Shown: positions 8,449 through 16,142, numbered from the stretch's first letter. The stretch: DNA of 22,921 nucleotides from Marinilabilia sp964403175 (GCA_964403175.1 CAYOFH010000043.1:1-22921), one strand, 5' to 3'. Notes: generated by a model not told the origin, from the letters alone. Translations and numbers: made by a program.

Positions 8449-9295
8449 AGGTCAATGTATATTCTTCGGGGAATTCAAATCCCGACTTCAGTTCGCTAAA
8501 TAATTTTTCAAACATTTCACGGCCTTTTTCAGGATCCAGGTGAATCCAGCGTTCAGTGATGAACAATTTTTGCACAAAGGCCAGCACTTTTTCTATTGTA
8601 AAATAGTTAAAGAAAGTGGCATCTTCAATGAATTGCCAAAGGTTTAGGTCCAGTTTTAACTCCCGGTCGGTAAGATTATCCATTTCGAAAATCTGAAGGA
8701 TATCTTCAATGTGTTCCACTTCTGATCTGAGCCCGAAATCTCTGGCACGGCTTTTCCTTAGAGCATCGGTAACCTCGTCGTTTCCTATGAGTGCCTGCTC
8801 ATATTTGATCTCGTGCTTTCTCCCGTTAAGAGCAGTTAGTACGTTGGCCGTATTTTGTTGATATGTGGCCAGTTGTTTTATGAATGAATTGGGTTGGTTT
8901 TTCAGGTGCTTATAGTAGTCAGCACTCAATCTCCTGGATGCCTCGATTTTGCTCTCCGGCGCATCTTCATCATGCATTGCAAGTACAAACTCGGCAATAT
9001 AATCGGGGAAGGCTTCCAGACCGGCTGTGTATGCCAGCTTTCTGTCTGCCAGAGGTTCCATTTCTTCTTTACTGAAGTTTCCGCGGGAGTCCCATTCTTT
9101 ATCTTCTTCAAAAAAGAGATTCAGAAGATTTTCATGGTCAAAAGGCAGATAAAAAAGTTTTAGTAAAGCAAAGTCTTTGGGAGCTAACTCGTCTTCCATC
9201 ATATCTCTGAATTCGGCCGATGTAAAAGAAAGTTTCTTCTCTTCAGGCGCGAGATCCGGTAATCCGGCAACAAGATAATAGTAACCTTTCGACAT
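8432..9295 (-). CDS. DUF2764 protein, probable V-ATPase stalk subunit
   Basis: A 287-residue, acidic, largely helical protein with the family's N-terminal signature YYYLVAGLPDL at residues 5-15. It has no signal peptide or membrane segment. In the chlamydial, spirochaetal and Bacteroidota type of V-ATPase operon a DUF2764 gene sits between subunits E and A, where no C subunit gene is found. By position and helical content it may replace subunit C, the adaptor between shaft and rotor ring; that is inference. It starts two bases after the E gene stop and overlaps the A gene by 17 bases, so it is almost certainly part of the enzyme. Confidence 0.88.
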   Translation of the reverse strand: MSKGYYYLVAGLPDLAPEEKKLSFTSAEFRDMMEDELAPKDFALLKLFYLPFDHENLLNLFFEEDKEWDSRGNFSKEEMEPLADRKLAYTAGLEAFPDYIAEFVLAMHDEDAPESKIEASRRLSADYYKHLKNQPNSFIKQLATYQQNTANVLTALNGRKHEIKYEQALIGNDEVTDALRKSRARDFGLRSEVEHIEDILQIFEMDNLTDRELKLDLNLWQFIEDATFFNYFTIEKVLAFVQKLFITERWIHLDPEKGREMFEKLFSELKSGFEFPEEYTLTYGKKR

Positions 9296-9297
9296 GT

Positions 9298-9909
9298 TTA
9301 TTTCTTTTCAAAAAGTAATTCGGTAGATTTAGGACGCAGATAGGCCTTGAAGAAGTTGTTGAAATCCTCCTCAGTGAAACTGATAATATAGCCTCCCTCG
9401 GCCGGCCCTACTTTAAATCCGGATTTCATGTTTTTGGAAAACGAAAGTTGAAGTCCTTTATTCAGATGACCGGCAAGTTGTTTTTTTAAACGCTCTTGCA
9501 TCTCTTTTTTCTGGTTCTCCGGGAGAATAACTTCAAGATCCATGCTTTCCTTTTTGATCCAGCCGTCAATAGTTTTTTCAATCAAATCACCCAGATAATT
9601 TTTATCAGAGAAAAGTTCTTTGGTCGCAGGCTCAACGGCTTTCATGGTTACCAGTTTGGAAATGTCCTGTTTTAATGCGGCCATTGCCTGCTCAAGAGCC
9701 ATTTTCATTTCCGATTCCACATGTTTTTTTATTTCTCCGGCTTTTTTCTCGGCATCTTCTATTTTTTGTTCAGCTTTCTTTAAAGCCTCTTGTTCTATAG
9801 CCGATGCCTTTTCGCGTGCCTCTTTTATAATGGCTTCTGCCTCCTCGTTTGCTTTCTGGACCCCCTCATTATAAATTTTTTCGGTCAGATCCTGAAGTTT
9901 TTTTGTCAT
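9298..9909 (-). CDS. atpE: V-type ATPase subunit E (peripheral stalk)
   Basis: A 203-residue protein. Residues 1 to about 90 form a long, highly charged Ala/Glu/Lys coiled coil, and residues 105-203 form the globular domain that grips the catalytic head (VGPAEGGYIISFTEEDFNNFF near the end). This is the first gene of the operon. Peripheral stalks are normally E/G heterodimers, but no G/H gene is visible in the window. The ATG at 9907-9909 is the natural start; the coding frame begins with the coiled coil at once. Here the symbol means the V-type E subunit, not the F-type c subunit. Confidence 0.92.
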   Translation of the reverse strand: MTKKLQDLTEKIYNEGVQKANEEAEAIIKEAREKASAIEQEALKKAEQKIEDAEKKAGEIKKHVESEMKMALEQAMAALKQDISKLVTMKAVEPATKELFSDKNYLGDLIEKTIDGWIKKESMDLEVILPENQKKEMQERLKKQLAGHLNKGLQLSFSKNMKSGFKVGPAEGGYIISFTEEDFNNFFKAYLRPKSTELLFEKK

Positions 9910-10173
9910 AGGTTCAATTTTTATTGTGAAGAAACGACTTTTATTCTGATTGTTATGTGAGTTTTATGCCTCTAAAATAGGTTTTTTACAATTATCAAAC
10001 AAACTATACGTTTGAGACTGATTTTTATTATTATGGCATTCTTAAAGATTAATTATCTGGCAATCAGATGATTTTATTGTTTTAATCTTCTGTATTTATA
10101 AATACAGGCATTTGTAACAAATTTACCGTGATGTCTGAATTAACTGCTGAAGTGACATTTCTTTCCGTAAACG
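9910..10173 (-). promoter_or_regulatory. V-ATPase operon leader with candidate promoter and operator
   Basis: No gene is visible here. On the minus strand a TAnnTTTG box (TAAATTTG, 10125-10118) matches the Bacteroidota -7 element exactly, but I see no good TTTG at -33. Just downstream of it lies a perfect 18-bp palindrome, CTGTATTTATAAATACAG (10090-10107), which would sit over the first transcribed bases. A second, shorter dyad, CAAAC-TATAC-GTTTG, is at 10000-10014. The arrangement looks like a regulated promoter with a leader of about 200 bases, but the promoter call rests on one element. Confidence 0.4.
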
Positions 10174-10213
10174 AAAAAACGCCTGATGCCGTAGGTGGCA
10201 AGAGGCGTTTTTT
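10174..10213 (-). terminator. Terminator of the GT5-DUF4270 operon (probably bidirectional in form)
   Basis: AAAAAACGCC (10174-10183) pairs perfectly with GGCGTTTTTT (10204-10213), with an inner TGCC/GGCA stem at 10187-10190 and 10197-10200. It lies 49 bases beyond the DUF4270 stop and just upstream of the V-ATPase leader, so it insulates the two minus-strand operons. Confidence 0.8.
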
Positions 10214-10262
10214 GTATAATGAGATGTGGTGTTTTATAAAAGCTTAACAAGAATTCAGGTTT

Positions 10263-11717
10263 TCAGGGTGTCTGTATTTTTACATATTTCATCCTGATTT
10301 TTGGAGTTGGATTACCCTCGTTATCCGAATTTTTTAACAGTACTTTCCAGGGATAGGAAACAGGGTCGGGAGTGGAAAGATAATATGGCCCGCGTATTTC
10401 GGGATTTTCTATCATCATTTTAAAGGTTTCACCTGACATTCTGAATTGATAGGTCGCCGTTTCATTATCATAACCACCACCTGAAAACTCCGGGGACCAT
10501 GTACTATCGTCTGATGGATTATAAGAATACCGGGGTTGGTTGTAATCTCCGTCCTGGTTTTTTCTATACAGACGTAATGACTGGGGAATGCGTGAATAAA
10601 AATCTTCATCGGCATTCTGAAGACCAGTATCAGCTTCAAAGAAAAAATCTACCGCGCTGATTCCATAATATTGTTTAAGGCTATCTGTGTTGGATTTGTC
10701 TTCCCAATAGTCAAAAATATTTTCTGTTTCTCCCTGTTCATTGGTAATTTCCACTTCATTAAAGTCAATTTCCACCATACTTCCTGCCATACCCTGTGCT
10801 ACCAGATGTTCGGCAGCCGGATCTTCAAATGCTACTTTTTCCTGGTGGTCATGAGATAAACGATTGATACGGAGACACTCAACATTAATGGGGAATACAT
10901 AGGAGGTTGCAATCGTTGTATCAACCTCATTGGTAACGGAATCAATGACATCGTAGGAATAGAAAAGTTCCATGTTGGATTCGGACGCCAGGAGATCTAT
11001 TAAAACCAAAGAGCCCTGGGATTCAGTGTCGACCAGACTTGATTGGATAAAAAGGCTTCCAAAAGCTTCTCTGAAAGCTTCTCTCCCGGTCATGATATCA
11101 TCACTGTAATTAAACACCTCATTGGCCAGATTTTCATCCAGGGTGAACTGCCATTGATGAATATAGTTTTCCTGGTCCCATGTGGAATCTGGAAGTGCAT
11201 CCCAGGCACTGCTTATGCGGGTAGCCAGAGGAGTTTCATTGTAATTTCCTTCTACCGGCATATCGGAATAGTAGTCCTCGGTAAATGAAAGTTCGGTATT
11301 GTAACGGTGAACGCTCACTTCATGCCGGGCATTTTTATTGCCGATCCACCAGTTTTCCATATATGCCAGGTTTAGAACCAGGGAATCTACCGAGTACTCA
11401 TGCCACTCGTCAGACTGGTTTAATTTCCCCTCTATCTCACCAATGGTTGCCTGTGTGATGAAAGAGGCTTCAGTCCTGCCGGTAAACGGATCTTCCAATT
11501 CACCAATGATGGCATAATTGGGATCGTCGGATTTGAGTCTGACCGGATCGATGTTGCGCCCTTGCAGGAAGGATGATTGATCCGTTCCCGAAAAAAGATC
11601 TTCGGAGGGCAAAACATCCAACCCCAGATTTCCTGATTTGTCTTCGCAGGATGTGAAAAGTGCAAGTGTTGCCAGAATAAGGGGCAGGTATTGCCGGAGA
11701 CGTCTTTTGTTCAGCAT
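10263..11717 (-). CDS. DUF4270 family lipoprotein
   Basis: A 484-residue protein from the ATG at 11715-11717, reading MLNKRRLRQYLPLILATLAL then FTSCEDKSGN. The basic N-terminus, hydrophobic core and Cys24 form a lipoprotein signal, so it is probably anchored in the outer membrane or periplasm. A longer frame from 11795 would place 26 extra residues before this signal and overlap the upstream gene, so I reject it. The rest is beta-rich, with many Asp, Ser and Tyr residues and no recognised catalytic motif. The family is typical of Bacteroidota and lacks an assigned function. It follows the short GT5 gene by 46 bases, an association I recall from other Bacteroidota genomes, which suggests a shared process. 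Confidence 0.85.
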   Translation of the reverse strand: MLNKRRLRQYLPLILATLALFTSCEDKSGNLGLDVLPSEDLFSGTDQSSFLQGRNIDPVRLKSDDPNYAIIGELEDPFTGRTEASFITQATIGEIEGKLNQSDEWHEYSVDSLVLNLAYMENWWIGNKNARHEVSVHRYNTELSFTEDYYSDMPVEGNYNETPLATRISSAWDALPDSTWDQENYIHQWQFTLDENLANEVFNYSDDIMTGREAFREAFGSLFIQSSLVDTESQGSLVLIDLLASESNMELFYSYDVIDSVTNEVDTTIATSYVFPINVECLRINRLSHDHQEKVAFEDPAAEHLVAQGMAGSMVEIDFNEVEITNEQGETENIFDYWEDKSNTDSLKQYYGISAVDFFFEADTGLQNADEDFYSRIPQSLRLYRKNQDGDYNQPRYSYNPSDDSTWSPEFSGGGYDNETATYQFRMSGETFKMMIENPEIRGPYYLSTPDPVSYPWKVLLKNSDNEGNPTPKIRMKYVKIQTP

Positions 11718-11763
11718 AAAAAATCCAGTCTGTTTTGATCGTTCAAAATGTGATATGATGTAA

Positions 11764-12564
11764 TTACAAATTATCGTAAAACTCGTTGTAGGCATCCATA
11801 TATTTTTCTTCTGGCTGATACTCCAGAAATGGCTTGCCGGAATCTTTGATGTATTGAACTATTTCAGGATGGATATTTTCCGATCCCTGAATAATCCCGT
11901 CTGAATTGTCAATCGCCAGCTTGGTAAGATTAACAAAGCTTGCCGGATCCAATACTTTCAGATCATTATCCGAAACACCCTGGAGTTTTGCCTTTTCTTT
12001 AATCTTTGGGTTAAGATCGTTACTGAAAGCATCATCGAAAACAGAATAAACAACTTTGGTTTTTGCAAAATACGGATCGTCGTTCATTGCTTTCTTGATG
12101 TATAACGGAGCCAAAGCGGTAAACCATCCCTGACAATGCACAACATCCGGTGCCCATCTTAATTTTTTGGTGGTTTCTAACACCCCACGGGCGAAAAAGA
12201 TGATTCGCTCATCGTTATCCTCAAATTCCTTGCCATCATCGTCAACAACTGTGTTTTTTCTGGAAAAATAATCTTCGTTGTCAATGAAATATACCTGCAT
12301 GCGGGCTGCCTGAATAGACGCCACCTTGATAATCAGCGGATGATCTGTATCATCAATTATCAGATTCATTCCTGAGAGACGTATTACCTCATGAAGCTGA
12401 TTGCGCCGCTCATTAATATTGCCAAAGCGGGGCATAAATGTTCTGATTTGCTTTCCTCTGTCCTGAATTCCCTGTGGCAGGTTTCTGCAAAGGGCCGACA
12501 TTGAGTTTTCGGGCAGGTACGGGGTTATTTCCTGTGAGATGAATAAGACCTTGTTGTTTTCCAT
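11764..12564 (-). CDS. Short GT5-like glycogen/starch synthase domain protein
   Basis: A 266-residue protein resembling only the N-terminal Rossmann domain of ADP-glucose glycogen synthases (GT5), which usually run to about 480 residues. It begins KVLFISQEITPYLPENSMSA. Aligned by the flanking E/P and LP residues, the nucleotide-sugar motif KTGGL is replaced: Lys by P18 and TGG by E19-N20-S21. The usual HxHDW block reads HCQGWFTALAP. The C-terminal GT-B domain is absent and the frame ends cleanly before the DUF4270 lipoprotein gene. Short forms are usual in Bacteroidota, so this is a family, not a broken gene. I infer it is not a normal glycogen synthase; a binding or regulatory role is possible. 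It is leftward of, and divergent from, panC. Confidence 0.85.
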   Translation of the reverse strand: MENNKVLFISQEITPYLPENSMSALCRNLPQGIQDRGKQIRTFMPRFGNINERRNQLHEVIRLSGMNLIIDDTDHPLIIKVASIQAARMQVYFIDNEDYFSRKNTVVDDDGKEFEDNDERIIFFARGVLETTKKLRWAPDVVHCQGWFTALAPLYIKKAMNDDPYFAKTKVVYSVFDDAFSNDLNPKIKEKAKLQGVSDNDLKVLDPASFVNLTKLAIDNSDGIIQGSENIHPEIVQYIKDSGKPFLEYQPEEKYMDAYNEFYDNL

Positions 12565-12596
12565 TTTTTCAAGGATATATTAAGATAAATATTTCA

Positions 12597-12628
12597 CAAA
12601 AGTACAAAAAATATGCTATCCTCCCAAA
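12597..12628 (-). promoter_or_regulatory. Bacteroidota-type promoter for the GT5-DUF4270 operon
   Basis: On the minus strand TTTG (12628-12625) is followed after exactly 20 bases by TACTTTTG (12604-12597), fitting the -33/-7 pattern TTTG-N19-21-TAnnTTTG. Transcription would start near 12590, about 25 bases before the ATG at 12564. This is the best promoter match in the window. Confidence 0.75.
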
Positions 12629-12744
12629 GTTGTTTATTCCGGAAAGTTTGCTTTTGTATTGGTTTTCAGTTAATACACATTTTTTGAAAGATGAATGTTT
12701 TATCCCACGATGCTTTTCTTCTTTTTTAGATTAGGAATAATTTT

Positions 12745-12752
12745 TTACTTTG
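12745..12752 (+). promoter_or_regulatory. Weak candidate -7 element for panC
   Basis: TTACTTTG differs from TAnnTTTG at one position and has only T-rich sequence at -33. The leader to the panC ATG would be about 85 bases. I found no exact match elsewhere between the two divergent genes, so the panC promoter remains uncertain. Confidence 0.25.
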
Positions 12753-12843
12753 CTCCGTTTTTCATGTATGCTGAAGCAGATTGTTTCATGGATACCTGCT
12801 GATCACGTATATGATCCGAAAAATTTAACGATCTATCATTAAT

Positions 12844-13704
12844 ATGAAGTTGATAAAAACGAGCCTGGAGCTGAACGAAAGACTAAATCAGTTCAGGCAG
12901 AAAGATAAAACCATAGGGTTTGTCCCAACTATGGGGGCTTTGCATCAGGGACATTTGTCGTTGATCGAAAATGCCGCTGAACTATGTGATCTGGTGGTGG
13001 TTAGTATTTTTGTGAATCCCAATCAGTTTAATGACCCCGGCGATCTGGAACGCTATCCACGGGATTTAAATCGTGATATGATGCTTTTGGAACAGAGCTC
13101 TTGTGAACTTCTGTTTGTTCCGTCTGTTGAAGAAGTATATCCGCAACCTGATACAAGGGAGTTTGATTTCGGTATTTTAGATTCAGTGATGGAAGGCAAA
13201 CACCGCCCCGGTCATTTCAATGGTGTAGCTCAGGTGGTAAGCCGTCTTTTTGATATGGTGAAGCCGGATAAAGCTTTTTTCGGACAAAAAGATTTTCAGC
13301 AATTGGCAATCATACGGGAGATGGTTCGTCAACTGAATTTTGGAACGGAAGTTGTAACTTGTCCTATTATTCGTGAGGAAGATGGACTGGCGATGAGCTC
13401 AAGGAACACACTTTTAACAAAAATGCACAGAAAAAGTGCCCCGCTGATAGCCAAAACTTTATCGGTATCTTGTAATTTTGTCCACGAAAAAAGTGTTGCT
13501 GAGACAAAGAAGTTTGTTTATGATCAAATTAATCAGGATGAAAATCTTGATATTGAGTATTTTGAGATAGTTGATGGAGATACTTTGCTGGAAGTTGACA
13601 ACTGGGACGAAAGCACTTATATTGTAGGGTGCATCGCTGTTTTTGCAGGGGAAATAAGGTTAATTGACAATATACTTTATAAAAATCAGGACAGCAAAAA
13701 CTGA
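12844..13704 (+). CDS. panC: Pantothenate synthetase
   Basis: A 286-residue enzyme that joins pantoate to beta-alanine with ATP, through a pantoyl-adenylate, to make pantothenate for coenzyme A. The nucleotide-binding signature PTMGALHQGHLSL is at 28-40 with the HxGH motif at H34 and H37. FVNPNQFN follows near residue 57, GHFNGVAQVV and FFGQKDFQQL form the pantoate/ATP pocket, and GLAMSSRNTLL carries the KMSKS-like loop. Length is normal. It is cytosolic. The panD gene, which supplies beta-alanine, starts 129 bases downstream on the same strand. No panB is in the window. Confidence 0.97.
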   Translation: MKLIKTSLELNERLNQFRQKDKTIGFVPTMGALHQGHLSLIENAAELCDLVVVSIFVNPNQFNDPGDLERYPRDLNRDMMLLEQSSCELLFVPSVEEVYPQPDTREFDFGILDSVMEGKHRPGHFNGVAQVVSRLFDMVKPDKAFFGQKDFQQLAIIREMVRQLNFGTEVVTCPIIREEDGLAMSSRNTLLTKMHRKSAPLIAKTLSVSCNFVHEKSVAETKKFVYDQINQDENLDIEYFEIVDGDTLLEVDNWDESTYIVGCIAVFAGEIRLIDNILYKNQDSKN

Positions 13705-13833
13705 TTTTGTGTCTGATAATTTCAGGCAAAGAATTTTTCCGATTAAGAGAGCATGGAACTTTTAATTTCTTTTCTAATTTTAGGTATAAAGAAATAACTG
13801 TTTCATTCGACCGTAATTAAAAAATGAATTCAG

Positions 13834-14184
13834 ATGAATGTTGAGGTTGTAAAATCTAAACTACACAATGTAACGGTTACCGAAGCCAATCTTAATTATG
13901 TGGGGAGTATTACCATTGACGCTGAGTTGATGGAGGCCTCAAATATAATTGAGAATGAGAAGGTACAGGTTGTTAACAATAATAACGGTGAGCGACTTGA
14001 AACATATGTCATCAAAGGTGAGCCCGGTTCGGGAGTTATTTGCCTGAATGGTGCCGCAGCCAGAAAAGTTGCCGTTGGAGATATTGTTATAATTATTACT
14101 TATGCTTCCATGCCGTTAGAGGAAGCCAAAGCATATAAACCGGTTTTTATTTTTCCGGATACAGCTACCAATAAGCTGATTTGA
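13834..14184 (+). CDS. panD: Aspartate 1-decarboxylase (pyruvoyl enzyme)
   Basis: A 116-residue proenzyme that cleaves itself between G24 and S25 (LNYVGSITID, residues 20-29), turning S25 into the pyruvoyl cofactor that decarboxylates aspartate to beta-alanine. Y22 and the conserved ENEKVQVVNNNNGERLETYVI block (about 40-60) and GAAARKVAVGD (74-84) are in place. Length and cleavage position match the E. coli enzyme. It lies downstream of panC, probably co-transcribed, and is followed at 28 bases by a strong terminator. No separate PanZ-like activator is visible. Confidence 0.97.
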   Translation: MNVEVVKSKLHNVTVTEANLNYVGSITIDAELMEASNIIENEKVQVVNNNNGERLETYVIKGEPGSGVICLNGAAARKVAVGDIVIIITYASMPLEEAKAYKPVFIFPDTATNKLI

Positions 14185-14211
14185 GTTAGGATTTTTTATA
14201 ATCAGATGAAG

Positions 14212-14236
14212 AACCCCGGGAAACCGGGGTTTTTTT
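14212..14236 (+). terminator. Rho-independent terminator of panC-panD
   Basis: AACCCCGG (14212-14219) pairs perfectly with CCGGGGTT (14224-14231) around a GAAA tetraloop, followed by a T run to 14236. It begins 28 bases after the panD stop. Confidence 0.92.
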
Positions 14237-14266
14237 ATTGTCTCGTTGTTGACAATAAATCAAACG

Positions 14267-14398
14267 ATGGTTCATACGAATGCAGGAAAAGAATTGCCTT
14301 TTTTGCATCAGGCGGACGGATTAAAGTTTCCGGTAAAAGCTTTGCTGAAGTGTTTAGTTGAATTGATATTTACAAATGTCCTTAATGAAGAAGGCTGA
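14267..14398 (+). CDS. Possible small protein of 43 residues
   Basis: An ATG-started frame reads MVHTNAGKELPFLHQADGLK, then a short amphipathic helix-like stretch (FPVKALLKCLVELIF), and stops at TGA 14396-14398. It lies between the panD terminator and radA. Composition is protein-like, but I know no homologue and see no clear promoter or ribosome binding site. It could equally be chance or the remnant of a gene. Confidence 0.2.
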   Translation: MVHTNAGKELPFLHQADGLKFPVKALLKCLVELIFTNVLNEEG

Positions 14399-14509
14399 AA
14401 CGTAATATGTTTGTAACTGGCTCTAACCTTAATTGAAACATATTTGTTATAAAGTAATATTGAATACATTGTAAAGACATACTAAACTCAATTATAATTG
14501 AATTTAATT

Positions 14510-14553
14510 CGACTTTAATATGACTTTAATATGACTTTGATATGACTTTAATA
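14510..14553. repeat. Four tandem copies of an 11-bp unit upstream of radA
   Basis: The unit TGACTTTAATA is repeated four times with no spacer: 14510-14520 (first base C), 14521-14531 (perfect), 14532-14542 (one A to G change) and 14543-14553 (perfect). The period is close to one helical turn. It ends 213 bases before radA. The 582-base stretch 14185-14766 otherwise contains the panD terminator, an AT-rich palindrome CAATTATAATTG (14489-14500), a dyad at 14610 and the radA promoter. Confidence 0.85.
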
Positions 14554-14609
14554 AAAACCAGTTAAGATTCAGGTACGTTGCTTTTTGTGAGAAGAATGAG
14601 GCTGTTATT

Positions 14610-14625
14610 TCAGGATTGATCCTGA
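14610..14625. promoter_or_regulatory. Perfect dyad, possible regulator binding site
   Basis: TCAGGAT-TG-ATCCTGA is a perfect inverted repeat with 7-base arms and a 2-base spacer, about 115 bases before the candidate radA -7 box. There is no T run, so it is not a terminator. The regulator is unknown. Confidence 0.35.
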
Positions 14626-14740
14626 GCATAGTGAGTTCTTGTATAGAAAAAATTGATCTGTTTACTTTTTATCATGGGAGATCAACCCTTTCGATCTGTG
14701 TGATAGAATTCCTTAGTTCTGAAATGTGAGAGAAAATATT

Positions 14741-14748
14741 TAAGTTTG
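14741..14748 (+). promoter_or_regulatory. Candidate -7 element of radA
   Basis: TAAGTTTG matches TAnnTTTG exactly. The expected -33 position holds only a partial match (TTCTG, 14717-14721). The start of transcription would be near 14753, about 14 bases before the radA ATG. Confidence 0.4.
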
Positions 14749-14766
14749 CTTTTTAACTGAATAATT

Positions 14767-16137
14767 ATGGCCAAGACTAAATCTGTTTTTGTTTGTCAGA
14801 ATTGTGGTGCTGAATCTCCCAAATGGGTGGGGAAATGTTATGCCTGCGGAGAGTGGAATACTTATGTGGAAGAAATTGCTATTACAGGCAAGACCAAAGA
14901 TAAGCGGTTGTCTCTTTCGTTGGGGAAAGATAAGCAAAAACCTGTCAATGTGTCATCGGTTACAGTGAGTGATATTCCCCGGATTGACACGGGGATTACC
15001 GAATTAAACAGGGTTCTGGGTGGAGGAATGGTTCCCGGCTCTCTGATCTTGTTGGGAGGAGAACCCGGAATAGGTAAGTCAACGCTGGTTTTGCAAATGG
15101 CATTGAAGCTTAAAAGTCAGAAAATCCTGTATATTTCAGGTGAGGAAAGTCCACAGCAAATCAAATTGCGGGCTGACCGGCTAAGTGACACGGATGGAGA
15201 TCATTGCTTTCTGGTGGGAGAGACTTCTCTTGAGCAGATATTAATGCATATTGAAAATGAAAATCCCGGCTTTGTGGTTATTGACAGTATTCAGACTATG
15301 GAGCGCGAATCTATAGAATCGGCACCCGGGAGCGTTTCTCAAATAAGAGAATGTACTGCCTCCATACTTAAAGTTGCCAAAGAGAAAAATATTCCGGTGT
15401 TGCTGATTGGGCACATAAATAAAGAAGGTAATCTGGCCGGGCCCAAGGTATTGGAACATATTGTGGATGTGGTGTTGCAGTTTGAGGGAGACCGGCAGTA
15501 CATGTACCGTATTCTGCGATCTGTCAAGAACCGGTTTGGTTCCACCTCTGAAATAGGTATTTTTGAAATGCAGAGTTACGGACTGCGCGAAGTTAGTAAT
15601 CCTTCGGAGATGTTACTGGCTCAGCATGATGATGATATGAGTGGAATTGCTATTTCCGCTGCTATGGAGGGAGTCCGCCCTTTTATGATTGAGGTTCAGG
15701 CACTGGCAAGTTCAGCAGCTTATGGTACTCCGCAACGATCGTCTACCGGTTATGATATACGTCGGTTAAACATGCTTTTGGCCGTCTTGGAGAAAAGAGC
15801 CGGTTTTAAGCTTGCTGCCAAAGATGTGTTTCTTAATATTGCCGGTGGACTGAAAGTTAGCGACCCTGCGATTGATCTGGCAGTGGTGGCCTCCATCTTG
15901 TCATCCAATACCGATCTTGTTGTGCCGAAGGACACCTGTCTTACCGGTGAAGTTGGATTGTCCGGAGAGATCAGGCCGGTAACCAGGATAGAACAACGTG
16001 TTAGCGAAGCCGAAAAACTGGGGTTTAAAGCGATTGTTGTTCCCCGGTACAATAAAGGTTTTAATCCCGACAATTATAATATTAAGGTAGTGCAGGCGTC
16101 AAAAATTGAAGAGGCTTTTCGGTTTTTATTTGCGTGA
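14767..16137 (+). CDS. radA: DNA repair protein RadA
   Basis: A 456-residue RecA-like helicase that drives branch migration of recombination intermediates, full length. An N-terminal zinc finger has C10-x2-C13 and C24-x2-C27. The ATPase core has Walker A GGEPGIGKST (97-106, K104), Walker B FVVIDS (D173) and the RadA-specific KNRFG motif (254-258). From about residue 280 to the end is the Lon-protease-like domain, used as a DNA-binding platform and not as a protease. The ATG at 14767 directly precedes the zinc finger and is the only sensible start. It stands alone between the pan operon and a gene-poor tract. Confidence 0.97.
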   Translation: MAKTKSVFVCQNCGAESPKWVGKCYACGEWNTYVEEIAITGKTKDKRLSLSLGKDKQKPVNVSSVTVSDIPRIDTGITELNRVLGGGMVPGSLILLGGEPGIGKSTLVLQMALKLKSQKILYISGEESPQQIKLRADRLSDTDGDHCFLVGETSLEQILMHIENENPGFVVIDSIQTMERESIESAPGSVSQIRECTASILKVAKEKNIPVLLIGHINKEGNLAGPKVLEHIVDVVLQFEGDRQYMYRILRSVKNRFGSTSEIGIFEMQSYGLREVSNPSEMLLAQHDDDMSGIAISAAMEGVRPFMIEVQALASSAAYGTPQRSSTGYDIRRLNMLLAVLEKRAGFKLAAKDVFLNIAGGLKVSDPAIDLAVVASILSSNTDLVVPKDTCLTGEVGLSGEIRPVTRIEQRVSEAEKLGFKAIVVPRYNKGFNPDNYNIKVVQASKIEEAFRFLFA

Positions 16138-16142
16138 TTGTG

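Noticed and set aside
10090..10107. A LexA (SOS) box
   Set aside because: It has CTGT and ACAG ends as in E. coli, but with 10 bases between instead of 8, and the E. coli motif is not expected to apply to Bacteroidota.
11764..12564. Frameshifted or truncated full-length glycogen synthase
   Set aside because: No frame downstream encodes the second GT-B domain; the next sequence is the DUF4270 lipoprotein gene, and short GT5-like proteins are usual in this group.
14510..14553. CRISPR-like repeats
   Set aside because: Units are 11 bp and directly joined without spacers, and no cas gene is present.
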